Shown here: piece after piece, positions 1-11,379 of the stretch
Position numbering within the stretch: the first letter of the stretch is position 1
How the letters are laid out: each line of letters opens with the position of its first letter
Assembly: GCA_029339505.1 (NCBI GenBank)
Contig: JAQISU010000115.1
Coordinates: forward strand, 13,389,501 to 13,453,500
Length of the DNA: 64,000 nt
Source of the DNA: Unio delphinus
Lineage: Eukaryota > Mollusca > Bivalvia > Unionida > Unionidae
Direction: 5' to 3'
The notes under the pieces: model-generated
Databases searched by the model: none
What the model saw: only the letters and a program-made list of their open reading frames with translations
What the model was told of the DNA's origin: nothing
Translations under genes and position numbers: made by a program

Positions 1-130
1 TGCATTATTAACATCTTGCCCCGAATGGCTTCCTTATGAGCGCTATAGCTTTTAAGATGCCAGGTAGGGCATATATCAGATACGATATTAGCAACCCTGA
101 ATGTAACTGCAACCTTCAAACTACAATTCC

Positions 131-345
131 ATGGTCTCATTGTGGTCTAAAGTGCTATCCGTTATGGATCACTGACCACTGTCGGTGTGGGCGAGTCTAA
201 GATTCTGCCAATATGCATATGTGAAAAAGCTTGCCAGTAGCTTGTCTGTGGTTAACCAAGCTTTCTTAAGCAAACATAATTTCTGGCCTCTATAGCCTAT
301 AGTGTGCTGATAAATGGAGTTAAGCCCTACCACACAAACTAAATT
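131..345 (+). mobile_element. tRNA-derived SINE family 1, degenerate copy
   Basis: A diverged copy of the family seen in better shape at 7375, 10596, 15402, 21593 and 27222. The tRNA-like B box (cgagtctaagattc near 192) and the body blocks 'aagcttgccagtagctt' and 'tatagcctatagtgtgctga' are recognisable in the expected order. No target duplication was identified. It lies just before a viral penton-like fragment. Confidence 0.75.
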
Positions 346-490
346 CCTGTGAAACAAATTGTTCTTGCACAATTACAGGTATATCATATTTTGCCAAAAT
401 AGTTGAAAATCATTCGGTCAATTACAGGCGAATTATACATTGGTATATGCTAATAAAATCAAACGAGATGGAACCCCAAAAGGCACGTTG
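346..490 (+). pseudogene. Penton/minor-capsid-like fragment of a viral element
   Basis: Translation of this stretch gives the short blocks IVLAQLQVYHILP and YANKIKRDGT. These match EIALAKLRVYHSWP and FANKNKPDGT of the better preserved penton-like gene at 57519-58897, in the same order and about the same spacing. The frame is broken between and after the blocks. A second, separate penton remnant is at 7255, so this is either another element copy or a second related gene. The assignment rests on two short blocks only. Confidence 0.4.
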
Positions 491-499
491 TCATTCCTC

Positions 500-2640
500 A
501 AATAAGATAAAGGCAGAACAATGTACCATTCTTTCAGAATATAGAAACGATATTTCGAAAGTTGGTTTATTCTTTCTAGATTTGGTGATGACAAAATACC
601 AAGAAAGTTAAAATTGAGGCTTTATGTCCAACATATCTAAAATCAAACCTTATATATGTAGATTTAATCTTGACAGACGAATACCTGACTAACCGTTAAG
701 TTTTGGTTTAAATGACGGGTAGTCGGATTGAAATTTGTTGTTACGCAAAGAATTTGGCAACTATGGTGCATCTAGTGTCCGGTCAGCATTCAAAATTGTA
801 CAACGTGTAATTAATGCTACAATGAACTAGCATCGACGACAATTATTTCGACGATACAAGATGTATTTCTAAAGTAAATTTTATCCCATTAGTGGAAAAG
901 GATAGCAATAATTGGATTATTTGCGACAAACCTGACCCTGTCGTTCATAATAAAATCAAATGCTATATTGGATAAATATTCAACACTAGGAACGTTAACT
1001 GGTATTAAAAAGCCATCATAGTAAAGAGAGTATCTTGTAATCCCGATTGTTTATTGGATCTTTACGATGAATGATATACCAAACGTTCATGATCTAAACC
1101 AAATGAAATTTTCAAAAATAAATAGTGCAGTCAAACTAGTAATGGACCATTTATCAAATGTGATAACTGAAAATTTTTTAACAGATCTAAAACGTAATAA
1201 ATAAGAGTTAACAGAAATAGTTAAAAGTTACCGAATCGTCAGACATTGATGAGCTAGGAAAGAAAGAACTTTCTAATCATAATAAAACCATAACAGGAGC
1301 GATTTTGTAAGATTCAAAATATAAATCGGAAGAGACTTCGTTGAAAAATATCATATTGCACATGCTTGCACTAATGCAGTAAAATATTTCCATGAATTCG
1401 ATCCGTACGATTTTATGACTGCGAGATATTTGATTTTATTGAAAATATTTGTAAAGAGATTCTGTATCTGAGGTTTTTTTCAAGTTCCGATTGTTAAAAC
1501 TAAGATCAATTCTTACGACATGATAGATATTTATCGTTCATAATTTCGCCACGTAGAACTGAGAAATATATTAAGACTAATCGAGATGTGTATCATTCAT
1601 AAACGCTAAAACAAGAACGGAAAAGAATATTGAGCTGACATTTTTATCGCAATGACAATATGGAACAGTCTATGAATAATTGTTTAACCGTTCCGTCAGT
1701 TGCTGCTTAATGTGCAAAGAGAACACTAGTCGTGGAAGGCAACATGATTTGAATGCACGTAAGCCACTGAACTTGTGGACATGGCGGATTGTGTAATACT
1801 AAACACTTTTATAAAAATGTTATTTCCGTTGATATGACGGTGTTAGGTCTAACCTATTCATGGAATAGGTGAAAGTCATGCATATATTTTATTTAACATT
1901 GACATCAAACGCACTAGATGTGCAGAGTTGCGATAAACGGACCTTGACCAGATTTTAAGAAGGAAGCACATATCATAATATACGCATCCATTTGCTAAAC
2001 TACGACTTTGTGCAAAAGATGTAAACCACTAACCTCGCAAAAGGCAAACAGAAGCCTCTACGTTTCTCTAAATGGTTTAGTTAATTCTTACTTGTAGCAG
2101 TAATTAGTGTTTTGTCAAAACTTCTAAGGTATTTTTGTCTACCATCCGGAAATTTCAATGAGGTAGCACCTTCTCTGCTGCTGTGAATTAAATCATTATC
2201 ACACTATACCAATAATGCCACTAACTGGGGATAGTACTTCTATGCTAGCACGAGAACGACTAGACACGATAAAAAATTCATCCCGTCCTCTATTGTTATA
2301 CAAAAGTTACAAGAACGTTAAGAAGCGCAAGTTCAACTTGCAGAGAACACGTACCAATTATTTAAACCAATTGTCGAACAAACTAAAAAGATAGCAGAGG
2401 ATACAGCAGCACTACATCAAGTTATCGGTACATTTCAAGAACAAATTAAGAAGGCAATGGTCAGCCGACGAAACGCGTACTGAAAATCAGGATGTTATAA
2501 ATTGTGTCGAGGATATATCTAACCCAGTATTAAAAGCTATACATTTTATTCGGCAAGGCAATATAGAAGGAACACTGTTTATGTTAAGGTTGCGACTGAA
2601 TATCTACTACGGTACATTTTCTAAAACCAGTTATAAAACT
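500..2640 (+). other. Degenerate sequence, probably viral, no intact gene
   Basis: No frame stays open for long. A possible short start with MNDIPNVHDLN lies near 1069. At about 2290-2470 one plus-strand frame reads a glutamine-rich coiled-coil-like stretch including QLAENTYQLFKPIVEQ. It lies just upstream of the pVI-like remnant, where the right-hand module has an unrecognised ORF leading off the window. Membership of the left viral copy is inferred from position. Confidence 0.35.
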
Positions 2641-2789
2641 CTCAAGAATCCAGACTAGGCCGAAAGAGTATTTCCCGAGTGCAAGAATATTCCACTAATC
2701 GGTACAAAATGCCAGGCAGCGGTTAGTTCCATTTCTAAGTCGTTGGTGCGAATCGGCCACCCGAGCAGTTTTTGGTAATGTTTTTTAAG

Positions 2790-2990
2790 GGTTATTTGCA
2801 AGTATGGCTCCCAAAATAGCTCCAATCGCAAAACATGGATCAATGAAAACTATTAGTGCTATTAGTGAAACAGTTACTGATGATATTGATAACACTGCCG
2901 TTAATGCGTTTTCTGCAACTATGAATGGACTAGCACAATTTATACGACGAAAACCACCATCAGTAAAATCACCATCTACTTGAACTGTGC
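2790..2990 (+). pseudogene. pVI-like minor virion protein remnant (left copy)
   Basis: A plus-strand frame contains ASMAPKIAPIAKHGSMKTI followed by VNAFSATMNGLAQFIRRKPP. It aligns with FARMAPKVMPLANQLGMKAI and the following KAFSTAKNKL...RKKKP region of the intact-looking pVI-like gene at 62996-63442. The N-terminus and C-terminus are not found. It sits upstream of the left capsid remnant, the same relative position as on the right, which supports the call. Confidence 0.55.
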
Positions 2991-3144
2991 CTGCCAATGT
3001 CAGTACATTATTTTACCAAGCCGTGGATAAAAAAAAAACTAAAAGCCTTGACGGATCGAGAAGCATAACAAACTTTAAATAATAAATTTACCGGATGTAA
3101 ACTTTATAGGCGACGGGGATTTAGATTGGTAAATGTATAATAAA

Positions 3145-4575
3145 ATGTTTAAAACTTGTATCTGACCAATCATTTGACACTTAACCGATTTTCAAGTAAA
3201 GAATCTAGACGCGATCAGTTTTATGACACGAGACGGCCACATAAACTAGGCAGAAATGAACCACAAGTTCAAGATGCAAGACATGTTCTACATACTGAAG
3301 CATTTATCTAAGTAGGTGAAATTTTTTTAAAAAAAAGAAGAGTATGGGGGTGCTCTGAAAGTCGGTTTTGTTAACAACTGGAGTATGGTACTGTTTGATA
3401 GCGATACATCTACAATTGATGGAATAAATATCGAATTCATGAAGGTATTGATGTTGCTACAACAATCATTGGACTAGCTAGATATTATGTTAATTATACA
3501 ATATCGGGTGGTCAGACAATGATATTTCAAAAGGATGATTCTAATAATCCCGATAGTTGTGATACTACCAAAGGACCGTGCTAATCCTGCTGCTGATATT
3601 AATAACGAGGATATCCTTATTAGTGTTAATTCGGAGTACAATTTATAATTTATAATTTAATTTCTAATTTAATTTGAAAAACGCCGATGAATTATTTTTA
3701 TAAAAAATTTTATAATTTAATTTGAAAAACGCCAATGAATTTTTTTTCTGGTTATCGTATAGATTTCTAATGTCCAATTGGACATATTTTTTAGGTTTTT
3801 GCAGAAACTTTAGGTTATTTTCGGAGCGAAGCATACAGTTGTAATTTGCGAAAAAGTGATAATGATGCTCTATGGTAACATGGAGGCGATACTAGTAAGG
3901 TAGTATTTATCAAAACTCTCATTGTGGGATGCCAGTAATGACCCCATCAATCACTGAAGAAAGTAATTATTATTTATGGATACAGGTGGTAAACCATTAC
4001 TATCATGGGTAACAACACAACATAGAACATTCAGAGTAATATTAACGGTACATTTACATGGCATATATCATCACAGCAAGGTATTTCTGCACCACGACAT
4101 GTATATGTCGTATATGTTGTACTTCAAGATTATAGATTAAATTCTAAAGAGGGGATTCATGTAATATTTTACAAACTGTTTGATTTTTCGTTAAAACAAA
4201 AATAACCAAACATGAACCATCGAAAGATATATTAATTTTGGACAAAACAAAGTAGCAAGTGCATATACTAGTTTAATGACCTTTATGGGACGTGATAAGA
4301 ATGTATATACCTGTCTGCAAATATCATAACTAGATTCTACAAAACTATATTTTACAACGTACTCCAATTTATTACTTTTTGTTGAAAAATCCTGATGTAA
4401 CACTACAAACTAACACTACAGACTGTCATTGATAAGCGATTCTGAGCTTTTGTAACTCGTCCAGTTGCTCCAGCCCACTTTATCACTAATTACAGAGCAA
4501 TCTGTTATATGCGGTGATAAATGTATGCTATTGGAAGGTGCTTGCGGACGAGTATAAGTCACTGATGCACCATTT
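3145..4575 (+). pseudogene. Major capsid protein remnant (left copy)
   Basis: Blocks across the whole length match the right-hand capsid gene. They are MFKT at 3145, a VQDxxxxLxxEAFI block near 3270-3310, an ATTIIGLARY-equivalent near 3450, KDRANPAADINNEDI near 3570, GGKPLLSWVTTQ near 3985, and the C-terminal SDKCMLLEGACGRV block near 4515. Many stops and frameshifts separate them, so this is a dead gene. Its spread-out damage shows it is much older than, or under longer neutral decay than, the right-hand copy. Confidence 0.7.
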
Positions 4576-4634
4576 GAAACTCTATAACACAATTAGATCA
4601 CGCGTAAAATGATAAAGATCATATAATCATGTAA

Positions 4635-5089
4635 ATGTTACTCTAACTCCGGATCAAATTCAAACGTCTACAAAGTGCATCAGTGAACTACAATAATGTA
4701 AAAAAAATCTGATTAAATGTGGTCAGTATAAGCTATTATTGACCGAACGCAAACGCAAAATTCATTGTTATAAATATGACAAAACCGCAATTAGAAGTAC
4801 TTTATCTGCGGGTGCTATTTCAGTTTTAGGAAAATCGGGTGGTATATTTCCACTCCTCCAGCATTAATCTCAGCTGCTGCATCCTGCTGTCGCGAAAGCG
4901 GAAGCGTTAGGGGCTGTCTCTACAGCGGCATGAATGGCATTAAAGAAGATCAGAAAAGGATATAAAAATTGAAAAGGGTCATAGGGTACCAGGGACTCCA
5001 CACTTATAGTAAGCAAAAGATCTAAAGCTACTAGGGACCTCGCATTGGAACGAAAAAGGTCTAAAACTAACTGGGACGGTTTAATAACA
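4635..5089 (+). pseudogene. pX-like virion protein remnant (left copy)
   Basis: The frame begins with a VNVTLTPDQIQT block matching the right copy's ISVALTPGQLKK. It includes KSGGIFPL followed by an alanine-rich hydrophobic stretch near 4830-4930 and a KGYKN block. It ends in three diverged copies of the glycine-leucine-proline-glycine-threonine repeat (4975-5085). The same three-unit repeat tail is present at 60969-61493. Several indels and stops break the frame. Confidence 0.6.
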
Positions 5090-5092
5090 CAA

Positions 5093-5390
5093 ATGGCAAA
5101 ATTTAATTTAATCGAAGCTGCAAAAAAAAATTAAAATAACTTTAGAAGTGTGTTTATGCGTGACCAGTTACCTTCCAGACTAAATGACATTACAGCCGGT
5201 TAATCTCGATAATTCCATCGGACCAGGAACTCAATGGAGTGCATACGCGATTGATCCACGTCGAATTTTTATTTTGATTCGTACGGGTTAGCCTCGTCCA
5301 AAGAGTTTGAGTATGTCAGTATGTATAAAAATCAACCACACCACCTCGCCACGAGTAATACTCTTTTAACCCTAGAGGACAATGGTATAT
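5093..5390 (+). pseudogene. Adenain-type cysteine protease remnant (left copy)
   Basis: Starts with MAKFNLIEAAKK and continues with blocks equivalent to FRGVFMKDQLP, NLDNS and GPGTxWxAYAIDPR of the protease at 60520-60948. The catalytic histidine position reads glutamine (GTQW in place of GTHW). The C-terminal cysteine region is missing, because the sequence runs into a CT microsatellite and a SINE at 5401. It is dead by both criteria. Confidence 0.6.
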
Positions 5391-5400
5391 AGTTATGGGA

Positions 5401-5429
5401 GATCTCTCTCTCTCTCTCTCTCTCTCTCA
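5401..5429. repeat. (CT)n microsatellite
   Basis: About 14 CT units at the breakpoint between the protease remnant and the downstream SINE. Confidence 0.9.
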
Positions 5430-5499
5430 AAAAGCAAACAACAAAAACATAAAACTGACAAAATATTAAGTTTGTTTCTTTTGTTTGATTAGGATTAAT

Positions 5500-5808
5500 A
5501 TTGTAGCTTTAACATTTATTTGTTTAGTCATACCGCTACGATGTATGCACTGAGGCAGTTTTTAGTGACGTCAAGCACTGGGTCATTATGCCACACACAT
5601 GTAGCATGATGTCCCACCAAATCACATTATTCTGATACCAGGCCAACCAGTACTAACACTAACCTCTTAATGCGGAGCGCAAAGCGATGCAACTGTTAGT
5701 ATCATGTTTGTAAGTCTTGGGTATGATTCGGCCTGGGATCAAACCCTTGACCATCCGTTCTCGAGGCGGACGCTCTAACCACAAGGCCACCAGATCAGTT
5801 GACGGAAT
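5500..5808 (-). mobile_element. tRNA-derived SINE family 2, copy 1
   Basis: Read on the minus strand it starts with a tRNA-like head: an A box of the TGGCCTTGTGG type, then a GGTTTGATCC-type B box. The body contains the conserved 'gtagcatgatgtcccacc', 'actaacctcttaatgc' and 'gcactgggtcattatgcca' blocks on the plus strand. Related copies are at 16799-17010 and 18262-18492. It separates the left protease remnant from the left fibre remnant. Confidence 0.75.
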
Positions 5809-5814
5809 ATTAAA

Positions 5815-6716
5815 TCAGAATGTAAACTAATCATTAACGATGAATTATCAGAATTAGTAAATATTGCAAATATAGATCCAAACGAAACGGTTGTATTACA
5901 TGATGAGAAAGAACATTAAAATCAAGTAATCAAAGGCAGGATATTAGCGTTGAATCAAGAGTAACCGATAAAAGCTTAGCTGAGTTCGATAATAATGGAT
6001 GAATTAAACCCGGTGTTTTTATTTCAACCGTTAGGATAATATTCGCGTAGAAGTACAAACGTTTGGTGACGCAATGACCATCAAACTTCACATGAACGGG
6101 AATAAAATATCCGTATTAGAAGAATCAAGATCTGACAAGGGCGCGGTGTCAAAACAGTATGGCCACGTTAACTGCAGCACCGTAGACAATAAAGTATCAA
6201 CGTTGCCGGCCGAGTATGACGTTTATGTAAACTCATTTGCGAATCTCCGTATAAATTTTACTACTATTGATGAAGTGTCAGATAATTTCTTTGGTACTCC
6301 ATTGAACGTTGTCATGAAATTTTGATATCAAGACGAACATTGACACTATTAAACGAACAAAGGAAAATATGGTTAGTGATTTTTCTGATTTCGCTGAGTG
6401 ACTTGATAAGATTAAAATACCGCATAAACGAAATAATATTACCGTGTACTCTATACCGTGGGGATCTTTCCAACTGGACTCCTCAATCCAACACAGTTTA
6501 AAGTACTGCACCTGTTCGAAGTATATGCTAATTAACAGTGATCTTACCTATAGAGCTTAATGTACCAACAATTACATGCACTCTTTTCAATAATGTCAGT
6601 GTAAGAGTAGAACATGGATTCACTGAAACATTCTGAATATCCTCCAGGCAGTGGTAATTTAACATCTGCGTCACTCGCATGTTATGCAGCATTTGTAATT
6701 AATTTAAGCTCATAAT
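5815..6716 (+). pseudogene. Fibre-like protein remnant (left copy)
   Basis: Contains a PGVFISTV block (near 6009) matching PGVLVSTI in the right-hand fibre-like gene. It ends with AAFVINLSS and a stop near 6713, matching the right copy's VEFVADLSK end. The region between is frame-broken, although an open 83-residue frame survives at 6074-6325. Its position between the protease and membrane-protein remnants matches the right module. Confidence 0.5.
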
Positions 6717-6829
6717 ATAATGAGCGCTCCAATAAACGGGAACCATTATAGAAACAATCAAATGTGTGAATTAAAAATTAAACTAATAAATATCATTAAA
6801 GTGTTAATAATACAAAACGACAAGTACAA

Positions 6830-7240
6830 TATGTCAGGTGTGTAGTCGTCGTTGATTAAATTATTTATTCTGTTTCAGCTGTTATTGCTGGAACTGGTAT
6901 ATTGATATCAACAATAACAATGATATCACTTGTACTTGTCACAACTTGTATTTCAGTGTCTACAACAATTGTTGCTGTTCTTAATTTAATTGTAAAATTA
7001 TGTCCACGTTCAGCCCAAATAAACTACACTAGTATATAATAAGGTTACATAAAGCGGCTGAAGCATATTCCCAATTACCTTCGCTGATGTCATCATACCT
7101 TAACCGCCGAAAAATATCATAACGAATGCACGGAAATAAGTAATATTTACTGCGATGCAACGACTTCCGGTATAGACAACAATACTAATTATTATGTTGC
7201 AATAACTACTGCAACATTTAGTTACTAATATAAGTCCACC
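6830..7240 (+). pseudogene. Two-helix membrane protein remnant (left copy)
   Basis: A frame reads a hydrophobic run with VIAGTGILISTITMISLVLV and then TTCISVSTTIVAVLNL, parallel to the hydrophobic core of the 181-residue protein at 58954-59499 (VLTGAGIILASVTMIAPVVV, then CISAVATIGG). Downstream it loses frame. Position between the fibre and penton remnants agrees with the right module. Confidence 0.55.
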
Positions 7241-7254
7241 AAAGACAATAATAA

Positions 7255-8010
7255 ATCAATTCCACTAACCCAACAGTTAGCGCAAATTTTCCAACTGCAT
7301 TTACTGTAACAGGAATCGCACTAGCATAATTACGAGTATATTATAGTTGGCCAAATATCTAAAACATTCCTGGGGGCCTCGAGTGGCCGAGTGGTCTAAA
7401 GCCCTGTCCGTTACGGATCCATGCCATCTCACCTCTGTCTGCGTCGGTTCGAGTCTAAGATTCGGCTAATGTAGTTATGTGAGAAAGCTTGCCAGTAGCT
7501 TCTCGTGGGTCGGTGGTTCTTTCCGGCGGTTTTCCCGGTTTCGTCCTTCATCAATAATACTGGCCGCCATGTATAGCTTATATTGTGCGGAAAATTCGTT
7601 AAACCATAAAAACAAAACAAACAAAACATTCCTGGGTCTACAGTCAAATAATTCATTGGTATTTGCACATAAAAAATAAACCAGATGGACGCCTGATTGG
7701 CAAACTATTGGAATACCAAAAGCGCAAAATGTAATCGAACAAGTAAATGATGAACGTCAGACAAATACTAAAATATCAAATCAGGTTCAACAGGGATATA
7801 TTTTCTATACATTCACCTACCACATTAATTTGCGAGAGTATACTACTGACAAGAATACATTTCAAACTTACTGACAAAATCCGTGACTTAACTGATAGAT
7901 ATAATGGGAAAAAATTATACAAATGAATCTCTACATAAATGTTTGGTGACAACCTCAATCGAATAACTAAACTCCTAATATTGTAAAAGTCACTGACCAT
8001 ATACATTTAT
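7255..8010 (+). pseudogene. Penton/minor-capsid-like remnant (left copy), split by a SINE
   Basis: The upstream part reads SANFPTAFTVTGIALA and LRVYYSWPNI. After the SINE at 7375-7622 it resumes with SNNSLVFAHKK, and near 7850 it reads RIHFKLTDK. All three blocks have counterparts in the right-hand gene (SVNFPSP, LRVYHSWPN, NNSLVFANKN, RINFKLTDQ). Stops and frameshifts are numerous. The SINE insertion carries a 14-bp target duplication, so it integrated into this gene. Confidence 0.6.
7375..7622 (+). mobile_element. tRNA-derived SINE family 1, with 14-bp target duplication
   Basis: Full family structure: tRNA-like A box (TGGCCGAGTGG), B box (GGTTCGAGTC), then a conserved body and an A-rich tail with 'aacaaaacaaac'. 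It is flanked by a perfect 14-bp direct repeat AAAACATTCCTGGG at 7361-7374 and 7623-7636. It interrupts the left penton remnant. Confidence 0.9.
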
Positions 8011-8370
8011 ATTATTCTGTTTAAATGTATAAATCGCGTGAAAAACTGTAAGATATTCACACTAACAAAAATAGTATTTATTATATAGTTTATATTTTTG
8101 ATAGGATTTTCGTGATTTTTACAACCACTTACCTTATCAGAATGGATAAATAGTGAGGAATACAAATATTATTATGTAAACTTCTGCTAACGTTTTCGAA
8201 CTGAAAAAGTTAGCGTATATTATGTTTTTCCTGATTTTCTGTTTCTGATAGGATTTTCGCGTTGCCTCTCAGTAACCCTAAACTCCTACTTTGACTTACT
8301 TAACGGAAAGGTTATCATTTTCACTTTATATAATCGTTTCTAGCTGTCTTACACGTGTATTTATAATCTA
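8010..8370. other. No gene seen
   Basis: AT-rich sequence between the left penton and polymerase/helicase remnants. The block 'gataggattttcg' occurs twice (near 8100 and 8248), hinting at an internal duplication. No coding block was recognised. Confidence 0.5.
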
Positions 8371-8372
8371 TT

Positions 8373-10590
8373 TTGATGCAGATGCAACAAGGAAGAATAT
8401 ATTTGACTGGTCGAGAAAATGCTTACTGGTTGAACGGAACACAGTTAGGTACAATTGTTGGCTATATCGATGATGTATCGCCTCCATATACACATCTATG
8501 GCCGTCTATGCTCGCTTATGTTTTTATACACTTGCTATGGATGCCAAAACGATTCCCTGACACCACAGTTAGAGTTTCAACGGAATCATTGTATATCGAA
8601 AACAATTATAAAGAACTCGGGACTCAGTTTACAAGTTCTTATGCACCGTGGGGTTCGTGAAGAATAAAACAATAACTTAAATAATTATTTTGAATTATAA
8701 GATATTGTAATCAGGGGTACTTACTTGATAAAATCAGGCAAGAATAATCAAATATCAGAGTTGTCATATATATCCGATCCTGTATCTAGACAAAATACAG
8801 TTTATCTGAATGGACATGGTGGATGTGGTGAAACAACTCGTGTTATTGAATTATTTAGACACTTCGGATGATTTGTTTGTTGTAACGACTACACACAGAC
8901 ACGCAACATACATTAAACAATTAGGCGTGCAATCATGTATTTATCACATCTTCTTTTGGAACAAGGGTGACGAATGAACTCCTAAAGGACAGGGCGATAA
9001 AGATCTACCGAGAATAAAAATTGGGGATGAAATATGCTCCATTTCACTAGATGAGTTAAAAATGTCTTTTTATTGATTATTGTTGAAGAATATTGCGGAG
9101 AAAATGTGTGGCGATCATTGTCAACCACCATCATTGGTTGGATTGTCTCCGCACGAATCTGTAAAACGTTTATAGATTATTATCTGGTGATACCTAATGA
9201 TCACAGAAATCGTCAACCAGAATTAAGAGAGTTTAAGAAATTTATTTGATTAGAGTTGAATACACATTCAGTGCAAAATAATGCTTCAAATAATTTCAGA
9301 AACTTCCAAAATTGAGTTTGGTTATAAATGGATACAAAACTGTTAGATAGTGGCAAGAAAAAAGATAGTTCGTGATACACTTCAGCAGCACTTATTTCAG
9401 TTACATCAGGAAAAAAATTTGGAATTGCCTGTAGCGTTCTGTTATCGACCGTCTGATACGCGACGACAGAATATTGATCTTGAAATTCCAGGATCGTAAG
9501 ATAAACAGAATGTTGTGTTAAATGGTATTGTGTTAGAACATATCAGTGTTGTTAAGGATGCACTACGCGCTGGAAATCTCCATGGACAATGGAATACGCA
9601 TGATAAACATATCATCTCAAGGATTAACTATTTCTGTTACAGTTCTTGTATTATTGATGATCGTATCAACGGTCATACCTAGTTTATCTCGCAGTATCAC
9701 GAGTGTTACCTGCTTAGGTTCGAATAAACAATAACATAGACAGAGTGAAAATAACAAGCTTGTAAAAAACTTAATAAACAATTTATTGAGTATAAATATT
9801 TTTTCAGAATAGAAAAATAAACTTACGGTTTTAAGAATCAATTCCAAAATTAATCCCCCAAAAAATTCAAAATATTATCCACTAGAGAAATTGCAAAATT
9901 CCTAGTAATACAAATGTCCAAATAATTCTAAGTTCGAATTCCAGCGAAGTATCAAATATGGAAGACGATGTATCTTGATGAAGTCAGTTCTTGTTATTGA
10001 AAATCTATGAGCACATATTCTTTTCCAGGTAACTAACAAAATAATTCCTCTTGATACAAACTAATTGACACAATTTCCAGTACACGGTAATTAAAATTAA
10101 CTCAAACAAAACACACACAACTTAGTATTCTAAAAGCCAAAACTTCTACTGAATAACTCGCTCCCAAAACATAGTTTATATCTCTGTTTTTACGTAACCA
10201 AGGGGTCACGTGATCTTCTAGAAACTATCAGAACAAATTTACGTTCAAAAACGCACGTACGCAACGTAGGACCCAACTAAAATTAGAAAGATGTTTATGC
10301 AAAAGCTCCATTTTGTCCTTGGAACCAACCAATCATTTTAAAAGCTTGTTTACAACTTTGAAACCAGGTCAGAAATGAGGTCAACACCTGGTGTTTACTC
10401 TTAAGTACAGGTCACCCCACCCCCAACCCCTTCAATGAACGAATCTTAAAACTTAAAATGCCAAATTTAAATCTAACAAACAAACAAAAATAAAAATAAA
10501 TATAAATGACATATCAAATATACGTCACACAGTTAGAAGAATAGCTCAGCTGCGGTGGGTTATTTTACATTTTACCGACACCAACAAGTA
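8373..10590 (+). pseudogene. PolB-like / SF1 helicase remnant (left copy), split by a MITE
   Basis: An open 95-codon stretch at 8373-8660 reads PPYTHLWPSMLAYVF and VRVSTESLYIENN, resembling the region just before the helicase in large viral replication proteins; VSTESLYI may be a decayed PolB motif C. Near 8810 a Walker A-like NGHGGCGETTRVIELF is present with the essential lysine replaced by glutamate. Frame-broken blocks follow (GDHGQPP-equivalent near 9110-9130, YRPSDTRRQNIDLEIPG near 9455, SSQGLTI near 9615). The last block, at the end of the MITE (10532), restarts as VRRIAQLRWVILHF. This is a dead paralogue of the helicase at 32988-34030. Confidence 0.6.
9704..10533 (-). mobile_element. 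TIR element/MITE, older copy of the 52492-53315 family
   Basis: The reverse complement of 9704-9850 matches the end of the element at 52492-53315, with shared blocks such as 'tttattcgaacctaagcaggtaac', 'tttacaagctt' and 'tttcactctg'. Internal blocks such as 'gttgacct' and 'gttgtaaacaagc' also correspond. Its far end lies near 10530. It sits inside the left helicase remnant, between the VSRV and RRIA blocks. No clean target duplication remains. Confidence 0.6.
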
Positions 10591-10595
10591 CAACG

Positions 10596-10850
10596 AAGGG
10601 GCCCCGAGTGGCCGAGTGTTCTAACGCGCTTTCCGTTACGGATCACTGCCGTCTCAACTCTGCGTCGGTTCGAGTCTAAGATTCGGCTAATGTAGTTATG
10701 TGATAAAGCTTGCCAGTAGCTTCTCGTGCGTCGGTGGTTCTTTCCGGAAGTTTTCCCGGGTTCTTCCTCCACCAATAATACTGGCCAGCATGTATACCCT
10801 ATCGTGTGCTGAAAAATAGCATTAGATCCTAAAACAAACAAAAACAAAAC
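10596..10850 (+). mobile_element. tRNA-derived SINE family 1 copy
   Basis: Begins 'ggggccccgagtggccgag', has the B box 'gtcggttcgagtctaagattcgg', the body block 'aagcttgccagtagcttctcgtg' and ends in 'aaaacaaacaaaaacaaaacc'. It lies between the left helicase and ATPase remnants, where the central copy carries integrase and PLA2 genes. Those genes are absent here. Confidence 0.85.
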
Positions 10851-10869
10851 CAACAACTAAATTGCGCCA

Positions 10870-11375
10870 AATTCCGTTTGTGGTTTGTGGATGATCAGCG
10901 ATGCTACGAAGTGCTGAAAGACTTTAATGAAAATGCATTGACTATAAACAAAGATGGTGACGATGTTATCGAGTGTATCACTGATATCAATTATGCACCG
11001 TTCGTGAATGGCCTTGATGGGTTTATTAATAATTTTGTTACATAAGGTGATGTAGTGCTGGATAAACAGTCCAATCCAGCTCGGATTTTCGAGCGGTAGG
11101 CATGCAAATGTGCTGATGTGATTTATGTTATGCAGCCGTATACACAAATACCAAAGGTGATCAACACTAATATTCTCGCCGTGTTTAATGGAGTTGATAG
11201 TCCCACTCTGAGAAATATTCATTAGATTTGGTGCAGCGGAGACGTAGACATAAGAAAGTAAGATAGATCAGACATTTATTTAGTTAGGCTCAGTCAACCC
11301 CACAAGGATTAATAACAATAAATATGCACGATCCTAGATCAAGATACAGAATAGGTCTTGATAAAATCTTTGGAT
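10870..11375 (+). pseudogene. P-loop ATPase remnant (left copy), no Walker A
   Basis: The plus strand reads VDDQRCYEVLKDFNENALT and then DDVIECITDINYAP, close to IDDQHCYQVLKDYNESASE and EDIIEFITDIDEAP of the central ATPase. It continues past where that copy ends: ADVIYVMQPYTQIPKVINTN (near 11113), then DSPTLRNIH, then a C-terminal RSRYRIGLDKIFG and stop at about 11373. The P-loop half is missing next to the SINE at 10850. It shows the C-terminal half of the packaging-type ATPase that is lost from the central copy. Confidence 0.6.
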
Positions 11376-11379
11376 AATT

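Noticed and set aside
7375..7460. tRNA gene at the SINE heads (also 10596, 15402, 21593)
   Set aside because: A and B boxes are present, but no cloverleaf with paired acceptor stem closes, and each is followed by the conserved SINE body.
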